A DNA stretch of 64,000 nucleotides from CALROG01 sp943369755 (GTDB lineage Bacteria; Pseudomonadota; Gammaproteobacteria; Burkholderiales; Burkholderiaceae_C): positions 1 through 64,000 of the forward strand of contig CALROG020000008.1 in NCBI GenBank assembly GCA_943369755.1. The letters run 5' to 3'. The notes under the pieces were generated by a model, which saw only the letters and a program-made list of their open reading frames with translations, ran no database searches and had not been told where the DNA came from. The position numbers and the translations under genes were made by a program. This document shows positions 52,344 through 61,229 of the stretch, in pieces. Within the stretch, counting starts at the first letter, position 1. Each line of letters starts with the position of its first letter.

Positions 52344-53777
52344 CCGCCCCGGGTTCATGATGTTCTGCGGGTCCAGCGCCTGCTTGATGACGCGCATCAT
52401 TTGCAGGGCCACGGGCGACTTGTAGCCGGGCAGCTTGTCGGCCTTGAGCTGGCCCACGCCGTGCTCGGCAGAGATCGAACCGTCGAACTGCTTGACCGAG
52501 TCGTAAACCAAAGTGTTGAGTTTGTCTTCCCAGTCGCGCAAAAAACCTTGGGTGTTGTTGGCGTACGGCCCGGTGGCGGGGGCCTGCACGTTGTAGTGCA
52601 GGTTGCCGTCGCCCAGATGGCCAAAGTTCACCAGCCGCACGCCCGGCACTGCCCGCTGCAGCAGCGCGTCGGTCACTTCACAGAACTTCGGGATGCTGGA
52701 CACCGGGATGGAAATGTCGTGCTTGATGTTCAGGCCTTCTTCCACCTGCGCCAGCGTAATGCTCTCGCGGATATGCCACAACGCGTGGGCCTGTGCCAGG
52801 TTTTCGGCGATCACCGCGTCGCTCACACAGGCGTTGTCCATGGCGGCTTCCAGCAATGACTCGAAGCGGCCACGGGCGTGTTCTTCGCTCTCGCTGTCTG
52901 AGGTTTCCAGCAGCACGCAATAGGGCGTGTCCTGATACAGCGGCACGCGCATCTGCGGGTAGTGCTTGTTCACCAGGCTCAGCGCAAACTGGCCCATCAC
53001 CTCAAAGCCAGTGAGCGCTGCACCCAGGTGTTGGTGAGCCATGCCCAGCAGGGTTACCGCGTGCGCCATGGACGGCACGGCGGCCCAGGCGGTGAGCTGC
53101 GCCGCCGGGCGCGGGTAGAGCTTGAGCGTGGCGGCGGTGATGATGCCCAGCGTGCCTTCAGCGCCGATGAACAGGTCGCGCAGGTCGTAGCCGGTGTTGT
53201 CCTTGCGCAGGCCGCTCAGGCCGCTCCATACCTCCCCCTGCGCGGTGACGACCTCCAGCCCCAGGCACAGCTCGCGCGCGTTGCCGTAGCGCAGCACCTG
53301 GGTGCCGCCGGCATTGGTGCCCAGGTTACCGCCGATGGTGCAACTGCCTTCCGCGCCCAGACTCAGCGGGAACAAAAACCCTGCGTCATCAGCGGCCTGC
53401 TGCACACTTTGCAGCACGCAGCCGGCCTCCACCGTCAGGGTGAGGTTGGCCGGGTCAATAGCGCGCACCCGGTTCATGCGCTGTAGCGACAGCAGCACCT
53501 GGGTGCCTGAAGCGTCTGGCACGCCGCCCACCACCAGGCCGGTGTTGCCGCCTTGCGGCACGATGCTGACCGCCTGGCCGCGTGCGCGGGCTGCGGCCAC
53601 CGCGTTGACCACGGCGGCCACCTCGGCCGTGCTGCCAGGGCGCACAACAGCCAGTGCCTTGCCGCGCACGCGTTTGCGCCAGTCTTGCTCCCAGGGGCTC
53701 AGGTCGGTGGCCGGGTCGTCGTGCGTGAGCACCTGCGCGGTGCCCACGACGCCGCGCAATTGCTCAAGCAGTGTCAT
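52329..53777 (-). CDS. FAD-linked oxidase (GlcD/D-2-hydroxyglutarate dehydrogenase-like)
   Basis: 482 aa from ATG 53777 (an ATG at 53786 is equally placed, overlapping the DUF2069 gene). VAO-type FAD domain with PQGGNTGLVVGGVPD and GNLGTNAGGTQVLRYGNARE, and a C-terminal oxidase domain with FGHLGDGNLHYNVQ and SAEHGVGQLKADKL. Oxidises a 2-hydroxy acid such as D-lactate or D-2-hydroxyglutarate. The last four codons and the stop come from repeat copy C. Confidence 0.9.
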   Translation of the reverse strand: MTLLEQLRGVVGTAQVLTHDDPATDLSPWEQDWRKRVRGKALAVVRPGSTAEVAAVVNAVAAARARGQAVSIVPQGGNTGLVVGGVPDASGTQVLLSLQRMNRVRAIDPANLTLTVEAGCVLQSVQQAADDAGFLFPLSLGAEGSCTIGGNLGTNAGGTQVLRYGNARELCLGLEVVTAQGEVWSGLSGLRKDNTGYDLRDLFIGAEGTLGIITAATLKLYPRPAAQLTAWAAVPSMAHAVTLLGMAHQHLGAALTGFEVMGQFALSLVNKHYPQMRVPLYQDTPYCVLLETSDSESEEHARGRFESLLEAAMDNACVSDAVIAENLAQAHALWHIRESITLAQVEEGLNIKHDISIPVSSIPKFCEVTDALLQRAVPGVRLVNFGHLGDGNLHYNVQAPATGPYANNTQGFLRDWEDKLNTLVYDSVKQFDGSISAEHGVGQLKADKLPGYKSPVALQMMRVIKQALDPQNIMNPGRVLQD

Positions 53778-54150
53778 GGGGTGCATTCTTCAAGCGCAGG
53801 CGCACATGCAGGGCGCAGGCGGCAAACAGCGTGAGGCATAGAACCACCTCCAGCATGGCCAGGTAAGAACTGGGCGCGCGGTCGCTGTAGGCGCGCACCA
53901 CGCCCTCGGTGAAGTACAGCCACACCAGCAGACTGACCCAGCGGTAGGTGTACATCCGGTTCTTCAAAAGCCCGGCCAGCGGCAGGCACAGCGGCAGCAC
54001 CTTGAGCGCCAGCCACGAGCCGCCGGGGCGCACCGGGGCCAGCCACAGCTCCCACAGCAGGCCCAGCACAATCAGGCCAAGCAGGCTGCCCACAGCCAGG
54101 CGGCGGGTCAGGGTGACGTGTTGGTTATCAGAGGAGAGGAGGGCAGACAT
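53764..54150 (-). CDS. DUF2069 inner-membrane protein
   Basis: 128 aa from ATG 54150, preceded by a purine-rich stretch. Four hydrophobic segments; LPLCLPLAGLLKNRMYTYRW and LVWLYFTEGVVRAYSD are typical of DUF2069. Function unknown. Divergent from yihY at 54172, with only about 20 bp between starts, so promoters must overlap coding sequence. Confidence 0.85.
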   Translation of the reverse strand: MSALLSSDNQHVTLTRRLAVGSLLGLIVLGLLWELWLAPVRPGGSWLALKVLPLCLPLAGLLKNRMYTYRWVSLLVWLYFTEGVVRAYSDRAPSSYLAMLEVVLCLTLFAACALHVRLRLKNAPHDTA

Positions 54151-54171
54151 TTGGCTGGCATGATAGCGGCC

Positions 54172-55365
54172 ATGACGCTTGACGCCTTGCTGGGTACCCT
54201 GAAAACCTTTCCCTGGCGCGCCACGGGCCGCACGCTGGCCGAGCGCTTTCGTGAAGACCGGCTGGGCAACACGGCAAGCAGCCTGACCTTCACCACCATC
54301 ATCGCGCTGGTGCCGCTGTTCACCGTGATCCTGGCGATCTTTACCGCGTTCCCGATGTTCAGCAAGCTTCAGGGCAGCTTGCAGCAATGGCTGGCGTCCA
54401 GCCTTATTCCCGATCCGATTGCCAAGCAGGTCATGGGCTACCTGACGCAGTTCGCCAGCAAGGCCAGCCGCCTGGGGTTGCTGGGTGTGGGCTTTCTGAT
54501 GCTCACCGCCATTTCCCTGATCTTGACGATTGACCGCACCCTCAACGCCATCTGGCGGGTGCGCCGGGCCCGACCGCTGGCGCAGCGGGTGCTGATCTAC
54601 TGGGCCGTGCTGACGCTGGGGCCGCTGTTGCTGGCCGCCAGCATTGCCATGACTTCATACGCGGTGTCGGCCTCACGCGGGCTGGTGGGGGCCATGCCCG
54701 GCACGCTGGGCTTGTTGCTGGACGCGGTGGAGTTTGCGCTGATGTCCCTGGGCGTGGCGGCGCTGTACCGCTACGTTCCCAACACCGATGTGAAGTGGCA
54801 GCACGCCCTGGCGGGCGGTGTTTTTGTGGCGGTTGGGCTGGAGCTGGCCAAGTCGGGCCTGGCGGTTTATCTCAAGGCGGTGCCGAGCTTCTCGGCCATC
54901 TACGGCGCGTTTGCGTCGGTGCCGATTTTGCTGTTGTGGATCTATGTGGTGTGGCTGGTAGTTCTGTTCGGTGCGGTGGTGACGGCTTACCTGCCCAGCT
55001 TGCTGGGGGCGGTGGCGCGCCGAGGTGGCCGGCCCGGCTGGCAGTTTCAGTTGGCGCTGGACCTGCTGGCGGCACTGGAGGCCGCACGCAGCGCCGGCAC
55101 CCAGGGCTTGAAGCCGATGCAGTTGGCGCGCAGCCTGCACACCGACCCGCTGGAGCTGGAGGCCGTGACCGCCTCGCTGCAGGGGCTGGACTGGGTCGGG
55201 CGGCTGGACGACGGCCGGCTGGTGCTGCTGGTCAACCCCGACGAAGCCCGGCTGAGCGTGTTGGGCCAGCGGCTCTTGCTGGCACCCGACGCAGGCACCC
55301 AATTTATATGGGAAAAAGGCCTGCAGCCCGCAACAAAGCTTCGCGAGGCGCTACAAAAATTGTAG
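54172..55365 (+). CDS. YihY/BrkB-family (UPF0761) membrane protein
   Basis: 397 aa from ATG 54172 (ATG 54160 possible). Six membrane segments with SSLTFTTIIALVPLFTVILA and YGAFASVPILLLWIYVVWLV, as in YihY; a C-terminal cytosolic winged-helix-like region follows. E. coli YihY was once called RNase BN in error; its real role is unclear. The last 16 codons (GLQPATKLREALQKL and TAG) derive from repeat copy G. Confidence 0.88.
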   Translation: MTLDALLGTLKTFPWRATGRTLAERFREDRLGNTASSLTFTTIIALVPLFTVILAIFTAFPMFSKLQGSLQQWLASSLIPDPIAKQVMGYLTQFASKASRLGLLGVGFLMLTAISLILTIDRTLNAIWRVRRARPLAQRVLIYWAVLTLGPLLLAASIAMTSYAVSASRGLVGAMPGTLGLLLDAVEFALMSLGVAALYRYVPNTDVKWQHALAGGVFVAVGLELAKSGLAVYLKAVPSFSAIYGAFASVPILLLWIYVVWLVVLFGAVVTAYLPSLLGAVARRGGRPGWQFQLALDLLAALEAARSAGTQGLKPMQLARSLHTDPLELEAVTASLQGLDWVGRLDDGRLVLLVNPDEARLSVLGQRLLLAPDAGTQFIWEKGLQPATKLREALQKL

Positions 55366-55368
55366 CAA
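55319..55368 (-). repeat. 50-bp dispersed repeat, copy G (3' end of yihY)
   Basis: Minus strand: TTGCTACAAT, TTTTGTAGCGCC, TCGCGAAG, then TTGCGGGCTGCAGGC, followed by CTTTTTC; exactly 50 bp. Translated on the plus strand in the amphipathic-helix frame (copy I frame). Confidence 0.9.
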
Positions 55369-55399
55369 CTCAGAAAGCGATCTTGCCGGCCCGGCCGAC

Positions 55400-56383
55400 T
55401 CAGTCGGCCTTGATGCCCGCCCGGGTGATGACGGCCTTCCAGCGGGTGCGTTCGGTGGCAATGAACCTTGCAAACTCCGCTGCGGTACTGCCCACGGGAA
55501 TGGCTGCGTCCAGGCCCAGGCGTTCCACCGTGGCCGGTGCCCTGATGGCGGCAGCGCAGCCCGCGGCCAGCTTTTCCACCGCTGCGGCTGGCACTGAAGA
55601 GGGTGCGTGCATGCCGTACCACTGCGTCATCTCGAAGTTGGGGTAGCCCTGCTCGGCCACGGTAGGCACGTCGGGCAACTGCGGGATGCGCTGCAGTGTG
55701 CCGGTGGCAATGCAGCGCAGCTTGCCGGTTTTGATGAACTGCAGCACGGCGGCGGCACCCACCGACGCCGCGTCCAGCCGGCCCCCCAGCAGGTCGGTCA
55801 ACTGCGGGCCGGTGCCGCGGTAGGGCACGTGGGTGATGAAGGTCTCGCTCGCGGCCTTCAGGTATTCCATGGCCAGATGGCCAGCGCTGCCGTTGCCGGC
55901 GCTGCCGTAGTTCAGGCGCCCGGGGCTCTTTTTAGCCAGCGCAATGAACTCGCGCAGGTTCTTGACCGGCAGGTCGGGGTGCACCAGGTACAGGCTTGGC
56001 ACCTTGGCCAGCAAAGACACGGGGCGAAAGTCCTTGTCTGCGTCGTACTGAAGGCGGCTGTAGATGAACGGGTTGACCGCCATCGTGCCGATGTGGCTGA
56101 GCACCACCGTGTGCTGGTCGTCGGCGCGCGCCACCTCGGACATGGCGATGTTGCCCGATGCACCAGGCTTGTTGTCCACAAACACGTTCTGGCCCAGCAG
56201 CTTGGTCAGCTCGCTCGCCGTGGCGCGGGCAATGATCTCGGAGCTGCCGCCGGGCGCAAACGGCACCACGAAGCGCACAGGCCGGCTCGGCCAGGCCTGG
56301 GCGCGCAGGGCCGGGGCGAAGGTGGCGGCGGCGCCGCCGGCGGCGGCCAGCAGCAGGCTGCGGCGGGGCAGGTTGAATGTCAT
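55400..56383 (-). CDS. Bug/TctC-family tripartite tricarboxylate receptor
   Basis: 327 aa from ATG 56383. Twin-arginine-like signal start (NLPRRSLLLAAAGGAAATF) cleaved about LRAQ, then WPSRPVRFVVPFAPGGSSEI and GKPGASG-type text (NKPGASGNIAMSE) diagnostic of Bug receptors. Binds small carboxylates or amides in the periplasm. Divergent from tctDE; no permease gene adjoins it. Confidence 0.92.
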   Translation of the reverse strand: MTFNLPRRSLLLAAAGGAAATFAPALRAQAWPSRPVRFVVPFAPGGSSEIIARATASELTKLLGQNVFVDNKPGASGNIAMSEVARADDQHTVVLSHIGTMAVNPFIYSRLQYDADKDFRPVSLLAKVPSLYLVHPDLPVKNLREFIALAKKSPGRLNYGSAGNGSAGHLAMEYLKAASETFITHVPYRGTGPQLTDLLGGRLDAASVGAAAVLQFIKTGKLRCIATGTLQRIPQLPDVPTVAEQGYPNFEMTQWYGMHAPSSVPAAAVEKLAAGCAAAIRAPATVERLGLDAAIPVGSTAAEFARFIATERTRWKAVITRAGIKAD

Positions 56384-56489
56384 GGGCTTGTCTCTTTCAG
56401 TAGTTGATGCGAACAAGCACCATGCTGCCAGCGCCGACCTATCAGTTGCCTTTCAGTGGCCGGCCACCATGGCGGGCACAATCCGGCCC

Positions 56490-57164
56490 ATGCGCATCCT
56501 GCTGGCTGAAGACGAACGCGACCTGGGCGAATGGCTGGCCCGGGCGCTGGAGCAGGCTGGCTTTCGGGTGGACTGGCTGGACGACGGCCGCCTGGTGGAG
56601 CGGGCGCTGGACGGCGGAGACTTCGATGCGCTGGTGCTCGACCTGGGCCTGCCCGGGCGAGGCGGGCACGAAGTTCTCAAGCGCATCCGCGTGCGTGACC
56701 AGCGCCTGCCGGTGTTGATTCTGACCGCACGCGATTCACTGGCCGAACGTGTGAGCACGCTTAACGAAGGCGCGGACGACTTCCTGGCCAAGCCGTTCGC
56801 GCTGGCCGAGCTGGAGGCGCGCCTGATCGCGTTGATCCGCCGCGCTCGCGGCAGCGAGCATCCGCGCCTGGCCTGCGGGCCGCTGCAGTTTGACACGGTG
56901 ACGCGGCGCTTCACGCTGGGCGACGAAGTGCTGTCGCTGTCGCCGCGCGAACAGGCGGCGCTGCGCGTGCTGGTGCAAAAGAGCGGCGAGCCGGTGTCGC
57001 GCCAGCAACTGATGGACCGCGTGTTCAGCGATGAGCAGGATGTGCAAAGCAGCGCGGTGGACGTGTTGCTGCACCGCCTGCGGCGCCGCCTGGACGGCAG
57101 CGGTGTGCGCATCCACACTTACAGGGGGCTGGGCTATGTCCTGGAACCGCATCCGCAGGCTTAG
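56490..57164 (+). CDS. tctD: OmpR-family response regulator (TctD-like)
   Basis: 224 aa from ATG 56490. Receiver MRILLAEDERDLGEWLARAL with phospho-Asp in LVLDLGLPGRGG and conserved KPF; C-terminal winged helix (SPREQAALRVLVQKSGEPVS, RLDGSGVRIHTYRGLGYVL). Overlaps the kinase gene by 29 bp. TctD/QseB subgroup; regulation of tricarboxylate uptake is inferred from the adjacent receptor. Confidence 0.9.
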   Translation: MRILLAEDERDLGEWLARALEQAGFRVDWLDDGRLVERALDGGDFDALVLDLGLPGRGGHEVLKRIRVRDQRLPVLILTARDSLAERVSTLNEGADDFLAKPFALAELEARLIALIRRARGSEHPRLACGPLQFDTVTRRFTLGDEVLSLSPREQAALRVLVQKSGEPVSRQQLMDRVFSDEQDVQSSAVDVLLHRLRRRLDGSGVRIHTYRGLGYVLEPHPQA

Positions 57165-58530
57165 CGCCGGGGCCAGCCTGCGCGCCAAGCTGCTGGCGCT
57201 GCTGCTGCCGGCCATGCTGGGCATCGCCGGCTTGAGCCTGTGGGCCACCCATGCCGACGCCGTGGGCTCGGCCAATGCGGCCTACGACCGGTCTTTGCTG
57301 GGCGCCATCAAGGCGCTGGACCTGAACGTGTCGACCGCAACGGGCGGGCTGGCGGTCGAGCTGCCCTACCGGTTGTTTGAATTTTTTCAGCTCACGGCGA
57401 CGGGTGAGGTTTACTTTCGCGTGGCCACGGCTGACGGTCTGGTGGAAATCGGCCACCCCGACCTGCCGCGCCCGCCACATCCGCCGCGCCTGGGCGAGCC
57501 GGTGTTTTACGACGCGCGCTACTTTGGCGAGTCGGTGCGCGTGGGTGCCTATGTGCGTCCGCTGGACCGCCCTGTGGGCGCGGCGCAGGAGGTAATGATC
57601 CAGGTGGCCGAGAGCACCGCCTCGCGCACGCAGTTCACCAGCCGCTTTGTGCGCCGCGCCGCGTTGCGCGACGCGGCCTTGCTGGCCGTGATGCTGGCCA
57701 GCGTGGCGCTGGCACTGTGGGTGGCGCTGCGGCCGGTATCGCGCCTGGCTCGCCTGACGGCGCAGCGCGCGCCCGATGATTTGCGCCCGCTGGAGGCCGC
57801 TGGCCTGCCGCGCGACATTGCACCGCTGGTAGACGCCGTCAATCAGCAGCTGGCCCGCACCGATGCGCTGATGACCGAGCGGCGCCGCTTCATTGACGAC
57901 GCATCGCACCAGCTGCGCACGCCGCTGGCCACGCTGCGCGCGCAGGTGGACTACGCCTTGCGCGAGCCCGACACCGTGCGCGCCCGCCAGGCGCTGCAAG
58001 CCCTGTCTGTGGCGCTGGACAACACCGTGCGCGCCACCAACCAGCTACTGGCGCTGGCGCGCAGCGATGCGGCGGCAGTACAGACGGAGGCGTTTGACGC
58101 GGCCGAACTGGCGCGCGAAACGGCGCTGGCGCTGCTGCCGCAAGCACGGGCCCGCGGCATTGACCTGGGCGTGGACGCAGCGGCCGAAGGCGCACGCACC
58201 GGCGGCGACCGCGCGCTGCTGGCCCAGGCGCTGGCCAACCTGCTGCACAACGCCATTCACCATGGCCGCGCGCAGGGCGTGGTAACGGTGCAGGTGGCGT
58301 CTGATGCGCTGGGCTGCAGCCTGGCCGTGCTGGACGACGGCCCGGGCGTGGACGCAGCACTGTTGCCGCGCCTGAGCCAGCGCTTTGCCAAGGGCCGGGG
58401 CAGCAGCGGCAGCGGGCTGGGGCTGGCGATTGCCCAGTCGGTCATGGCACGCCACGGCGGGCGGCTGCGCGTGCAGCCACGCGACGACGGCCCCGGCCTG
58501 AGGGCGGTGTTGTGGTGGCCGCACCCATGA
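57136..58530 (+). CDS. tctE: Sensor histidine kinase (TctE-like)
   Basis: 464 aa from ATG 57136. Two membrane segments (LLALLLPAMLGIAGLSLWA and ALLAVMLASVALALWVALRP) flank a TctE-type periplasmic sensor domain. H-box RRRFIDDASHQLRTPLATLR, then NLLHNAIHHG, DDGPGVDA and SGLGLAIAQSV. Partner of TctD. ATGA overlap with the receptor gene suggests sensing by or with that receptor. Confidence 0.92.
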   Translation: MSWNRIRRLSAGASLRAKLLALLLPAMLGIAGLSLWATHADAVGSANAAYDRSLLGAIKALDLNVSTATGGLAVELPYRLFEFFQLTATGEVYFRVATADGLVEIGHPDLPRPPHPPRLGEPVFYDARYFGESVRVGAYVRPLDRPVGAAQEVMIQVAESTASRTQFTSRFVRRAALRDAALLAVMLASVALALWVALRPVSRLARLTAQRAPDDLRPLEAAGLPRDIAPLVDAVNQQLARTDALMTERRRFIDDASHQLRTPLATLRAQVDYALREPDTVRARQALQALSVALDNTVRATNQLLALARSDAAAVQTEAFDAAELARETALALLPQARARGIDLGVDAAAEGARTGGDRALLAQALANLLHNAIHHGRAQGVVTVQVASDALGCSLAVLDDGPGVDAALLPRLSQRFAKGRGSSGSGLGLAIAQSVMARHGGRLRVQPRDDGPGLRAVLWWPHP

Positions 58531-59498
58531 AACGCTGCGTTGTCCTGCTGGCCTGCAGCGCGGCCCTGGCGCATGCGGCATTGCCTGCATTGCCCGAAGG
58601 TGCGCGCTGCGTGGCCCCGGCCAAACCGGGCGGCGGCTTTGACCTGACCTGCGAGCTGGCCCGCACCGCGCTGCAGGCAACAGCGCCCGGTGTGGCATTG
58701 CCCACCACCTATCTGCCCGGCGGCATTGGCGCCATGGCCTTCAACACCGTGGTGCGCCAGCAGCCGGCCGACGCCAAAACCATTGTTGCGTTCTCGGCGG
58801 GTTCATTGCTGAACCTGGCGCAGGGCCGCTTTGGCCCCTACAGTGAGCGTGACGTGCGCTGGGTGGCCGCTTTGGGGCTGGACCACGGCGTGATCGCCGT
58901 GCGGCGCGACGCGCCCTACACCACGCTGGGCGACCTGGTGGCGGCGCTCAAGCGCAACCCCAACGCCGTGGTGTTTGGTGCGGGTGGCACCATCGGCAGC
59001 CAGGACTGGATGAAAGCCGCGCTGCTGGCGCGCGCGGCCGGTGTCAGCCACAAGACCATGCGCTTTGTGGCGTTTGAAGGCGGTGGCGAGGCACTGGGCG
59101 CGCTGGCGGGCGGCCATGTGCAAGTGCTGGCGGGCGATGCGGCCGAGGTGGCCCGGCAGATGGACAAGGGCATGCCGGTGCGGGTGCTGGCGGTGCTGGC
59201 CGAGCGGCGCCTGGGTGGCAGCTGGGCCGGCGTGCCCACAGCGAAAGAGCAGGGCTTTGACATCCGCTGGCCCATCTTGCGTGGCGTGTATGTGGGTCCG
59301 CAGGTGGCCGACGCCGCCTACCGCCAGTGGGTCGATGCCTTCACCCAGGCGCAGGCCCATCCGCGCTACACCGCCGCGCTGGCGCAAGCCGGACTGACGG
59401 CGGCACCCGCAACCGGTGCGGCATTGGAGGGGCTGATTGTTGAGCACATGGCGCGCTACCGCGCGCTGGCCCGGGAATTCGGGCTGGGGCCGAAATAA
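58527..59498 (+). CDS. TctC/Bug-like periplasmic receptor coupled to TctDE
   Basis: 323 aa from ATG 58527. Signal peptide MKRCVVLLACSAALAHA; mature part CVAPAKPGGGFDLTCELART with four-residue differences from ordinary Bug, then IGAMAFNTVVRQQPADAKT. Translational coupling to the sensor kinase and lack of tctA/tctB suggest a sensing receptor, comparable to BctC-BctDE in Bordetella. It ends close to a convergent Mpo1-like gene. Confidence 0.87.
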   Translation: MKRCVVLLACSAALAHAALPALPEGARCVAPAKPGGGFDLTCELARTALQATAPGVALPTTYLPGGIGAMAFNTVVRQQPADAKTIVAFSAGSLLNLAQGRFGPYSERDVRWVAALGLDHGVIAVRRDAPYTTLGDLVAALKRNPNAVVFGAGGTIGSQDWMKAALLARAAGVSHKTMRFVAFEGGGEALGALAGGHVQVLAGDAAEVARQMDKGMPVRVLAVLAERRLGGSWAGVPTAKEQGFDIRWPILRGVYVGPQVADAAYRQWVDAFTQAQAHPRYTAALAQAGLTAAPATGAALEGLIVEHMARYRALAREFGLGPK

Positions 59499-59507
59499 CG
59501 CAGGCGC

Positions 59508-59837
59508 TCAGAACGGGATGCGGCCCGTCCAGATGTCCTTGTACATGACCCAGTCGCCCATGAAACTGTAGAACGGGCGCTTGAAGCTGGCGGGCTTGTT
59601 CTTCTCAAAGCCAAAGTGGCCGATCCAGGCAAAGGCGTAACCGCACAGCAGGCCTGCCAGCAGCCATAGCGGGTTGCCAGTGGTGAGCATCGTGGCCAGG
59701 CACACCAGGCCCAGCGAAGAACCCACAAAGTGCAGCCGTCGGCAGGTGCGGTTGCTATGTTCGTTCAAATAGAACGGGTAGAACTCGGCAAATGTCTTGA
59801 AGCTGCGCGGGTCGGTGGCGGTGGCGGTGGCGTCCAT
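59508..59837 (-). CDS. Mpo1-like (DUF962) membrane protein
   Basis: 109 aa from ATG 59837 with GGAGACC upstream. FAEFYPFYLNEHSNRTCRRL, HFVGSSLGLVCLATML and WIGHFGFEKNKPASFKRPF are DUF962 signatures with conserved His residues. Yeast Mpo1 is an Fe2+-dependent dioxygenase in 2-hydroxy fatty acid alpha-oxidation; the same chemistry is possible here. Confidence 0.87.
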   Translation of the reverse strand: MDATATATDPRSFKTFAEFYPFYLNEHSNRTCRRLHFVGSSLGLVCLATMLTTGNPLWLLAGLLCGYAFAWIGHFGFEKNKPASFKRPFYSFMGDWVMYKDIWTGRIPF

Positions 59838-59862
59838 GGGGGGTCTCCAGTTTTTTTGCAGT

Positions 59863-61137
59863 TTAGGCCACCGAGAAGGGCGCATGCAAGAAGCCCCTGA
59901 ACCGGGCGCGACCGCCGCGGGTGGGGCGCTGCGTCAATTGGTAGCGCGCAAAGCGCTGCAAAAAGCGGCCAATCGCAACCCGGCCTTCGAGCCGCGCCAG
60001 GCTCAGGCCCGCGCACTGGTGGATGCCGAAGCCGAACGCCAGATGGCGGTTGTTGTCTCTGGACAAGTCCAGCACTTCGGGGTTTGCAAACTGCGCCGGG
60101 TCGCGGTTGGCCGCACCAATGCACAGCGTGACCAGCGCCCCGGCGTCAAGCGGTACGCCACCAATTTCGCAGGCCTTGAGCGCGCGCCGGTTGCCGAGCT
60201 GGTTGGACGATTCAAACCGCAAAATTTCGTCTATTGCCAAGGTTAAAACAGTCTCCAGCCCGTTTGAGTCCTGCGCGAGCCACTGCGTTTTTTGTAGCAA
60301 CTCAGATTTGGCGGCGGGCCATTCCTGCAAGGCCACCAGGGCGTTGCCGATCAGGTTGGTGGTGGTTTCATGGCCCGCATTGAGGATGAAGATGCAGTTT
60401 TGCAGCAGCTCGGTTTCGCTGAGCTGCTCGCCTGTACCGTCACCCTGGATCAGCCGTGTCAGCACGTCATGCTCCGGGTCCCCGGGGGTGGCGCGGCGCT
60501 CGCGCACCAGCTCGCGAAGGTAGGCCAGCATCTCGGTCACGCTGCGGTTGCCGGCGGCCTGCTGGTCGGGCGTGATCCGGGGCTCCAGCGCCCCCAGAAT
60601 GGCCAGCGACCATTCGCGCAGTGGGCCGCGGTCAGCATGCGGCACGCCCAGCAGGTTGCCGATGATCTCTACCGGAATGGCGCAGGCAAAGTCTTCGATC
60701 AAGTCGCCCCCGCCCTGGGCCTCGATCTTGTCCAGCAGGCTGTCCACCAGCGTCACCAGGCCGGGCTCCATGTCGGCAATGGCGCGGCGCGTCAGCGCGC
60801 CCATGATGAGCTTGCGCACCCGGGTGTGCAGCGGCGGGTCGTTGAACACCAGGCTGGTGGTGTGGTGCTCCAGCAGCGGTGAGTCGCCGTACTTCGGCGC
60901 AAACTCAATTTTCTTGTCGGAGCTGAAGGTTTGCGCGTCCCGGTACACCGCCACCAGGTCGGCGTAGCGGGTCAGAAAGTAGCTGCCGTCAGGCATGCGC
61001 CGCACCGGCTCGGTTTCACGCAAATGCGCATACACCGGATAGGGGTTGGCGTAAAAGTCAGGGGGCAGGGCGCGCAGGTCAAAGCTTGCGGCAATTTCTT
61101 CAGCCCGCTCGGGCGACAGTGCAGGGGTGATGACCAT
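59863..61137 (-). CDS. Cytochrome P450
   Basis: 424 aa from ATG 61137 (ATG 61152 possible). I-helix LNAGHETTTNLIG, K-helix ExxR as EILRF, and heme loop AFGFGIHQCAGLSLAR with the Cys ligand. Soluble class I type with no redox partner beside it. Between the I and K helices the stretch LLQKTQWLAQDSNGLETVL is encoded by repeat copy F and adds roughly ten residues relative to what I expect for the family. Substrate unknown. Confidence 0.92.
   Translation of the reverse strand: MVITPALSPERAEEIAASFDLRALPPDFYANPYPVYAHLRETEPVRRMPDGSYFLTRYADLVAVYRDAQTFSSDKKIEFAPKYGDSPLLEHHTTSLVFNDPPLHTRVRKLIMGALTRRAIADMEPGLVTLVDSLLDKIEAQGGGDLIEDFACAIPVEIIGNLLGVPHADRGPLREWSLAILGALEPRITPDQQAAGNRSVTEMLAYLRELVRERRATPGDPEHDVLTRLIQGDGTGEQLSETELLQNCIFILNAGHETTTNLIGNALVALQEWPAAKSELLQKTQWLAQDSNGLETVLTLAIDEILRFESSNQLGNRRALKACEIGGVPLDAGALVTLCIGAANRDPAQFANPEVLDLSRDNNRHLAFGFGIHQCAGLSLARLEGRVAIGRFLQRFARYQLTQRPTRGGRARFRGFLHAPFSVA
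60251..60300 (-). repeat. 50-bp dispersed repeat, copy F (inside P450 gene)
   Basis: Minus strand: TTGCTACAAA, AAACGCAGTGGC, TCGCGCAG, then AAACGGGCTGGAGAC, followed by TGTTTTAA; exactly 50 bp. Translated on the sense strand, frame TTG CTA CAA. Confidence 0.88.
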
Positions 61138-61178
61138 GGGCAGGTTATACACGGCAGGGCCAGATATCAGGCAAAAAC

Positions 61179-61228
61179 GGCTGTAGCCCGCATGGGTGTT
61201 GTGTGACCCACTATGAAAAATGTAGCAA
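61179..61228 (-). repeat. 50-bp dispersed repeat, copy D
   Basis: Minus strand: TTGCTACATT, TTTCATAGTGGG, then CATGCGGGCTACAGCC, followed by GTTTTTG; exactly 50 bp. Sits between the P450 start and the hydrolase stop (61230), both on this strand. Confidence 0.9.
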
Positions 61229-61229
61229 A

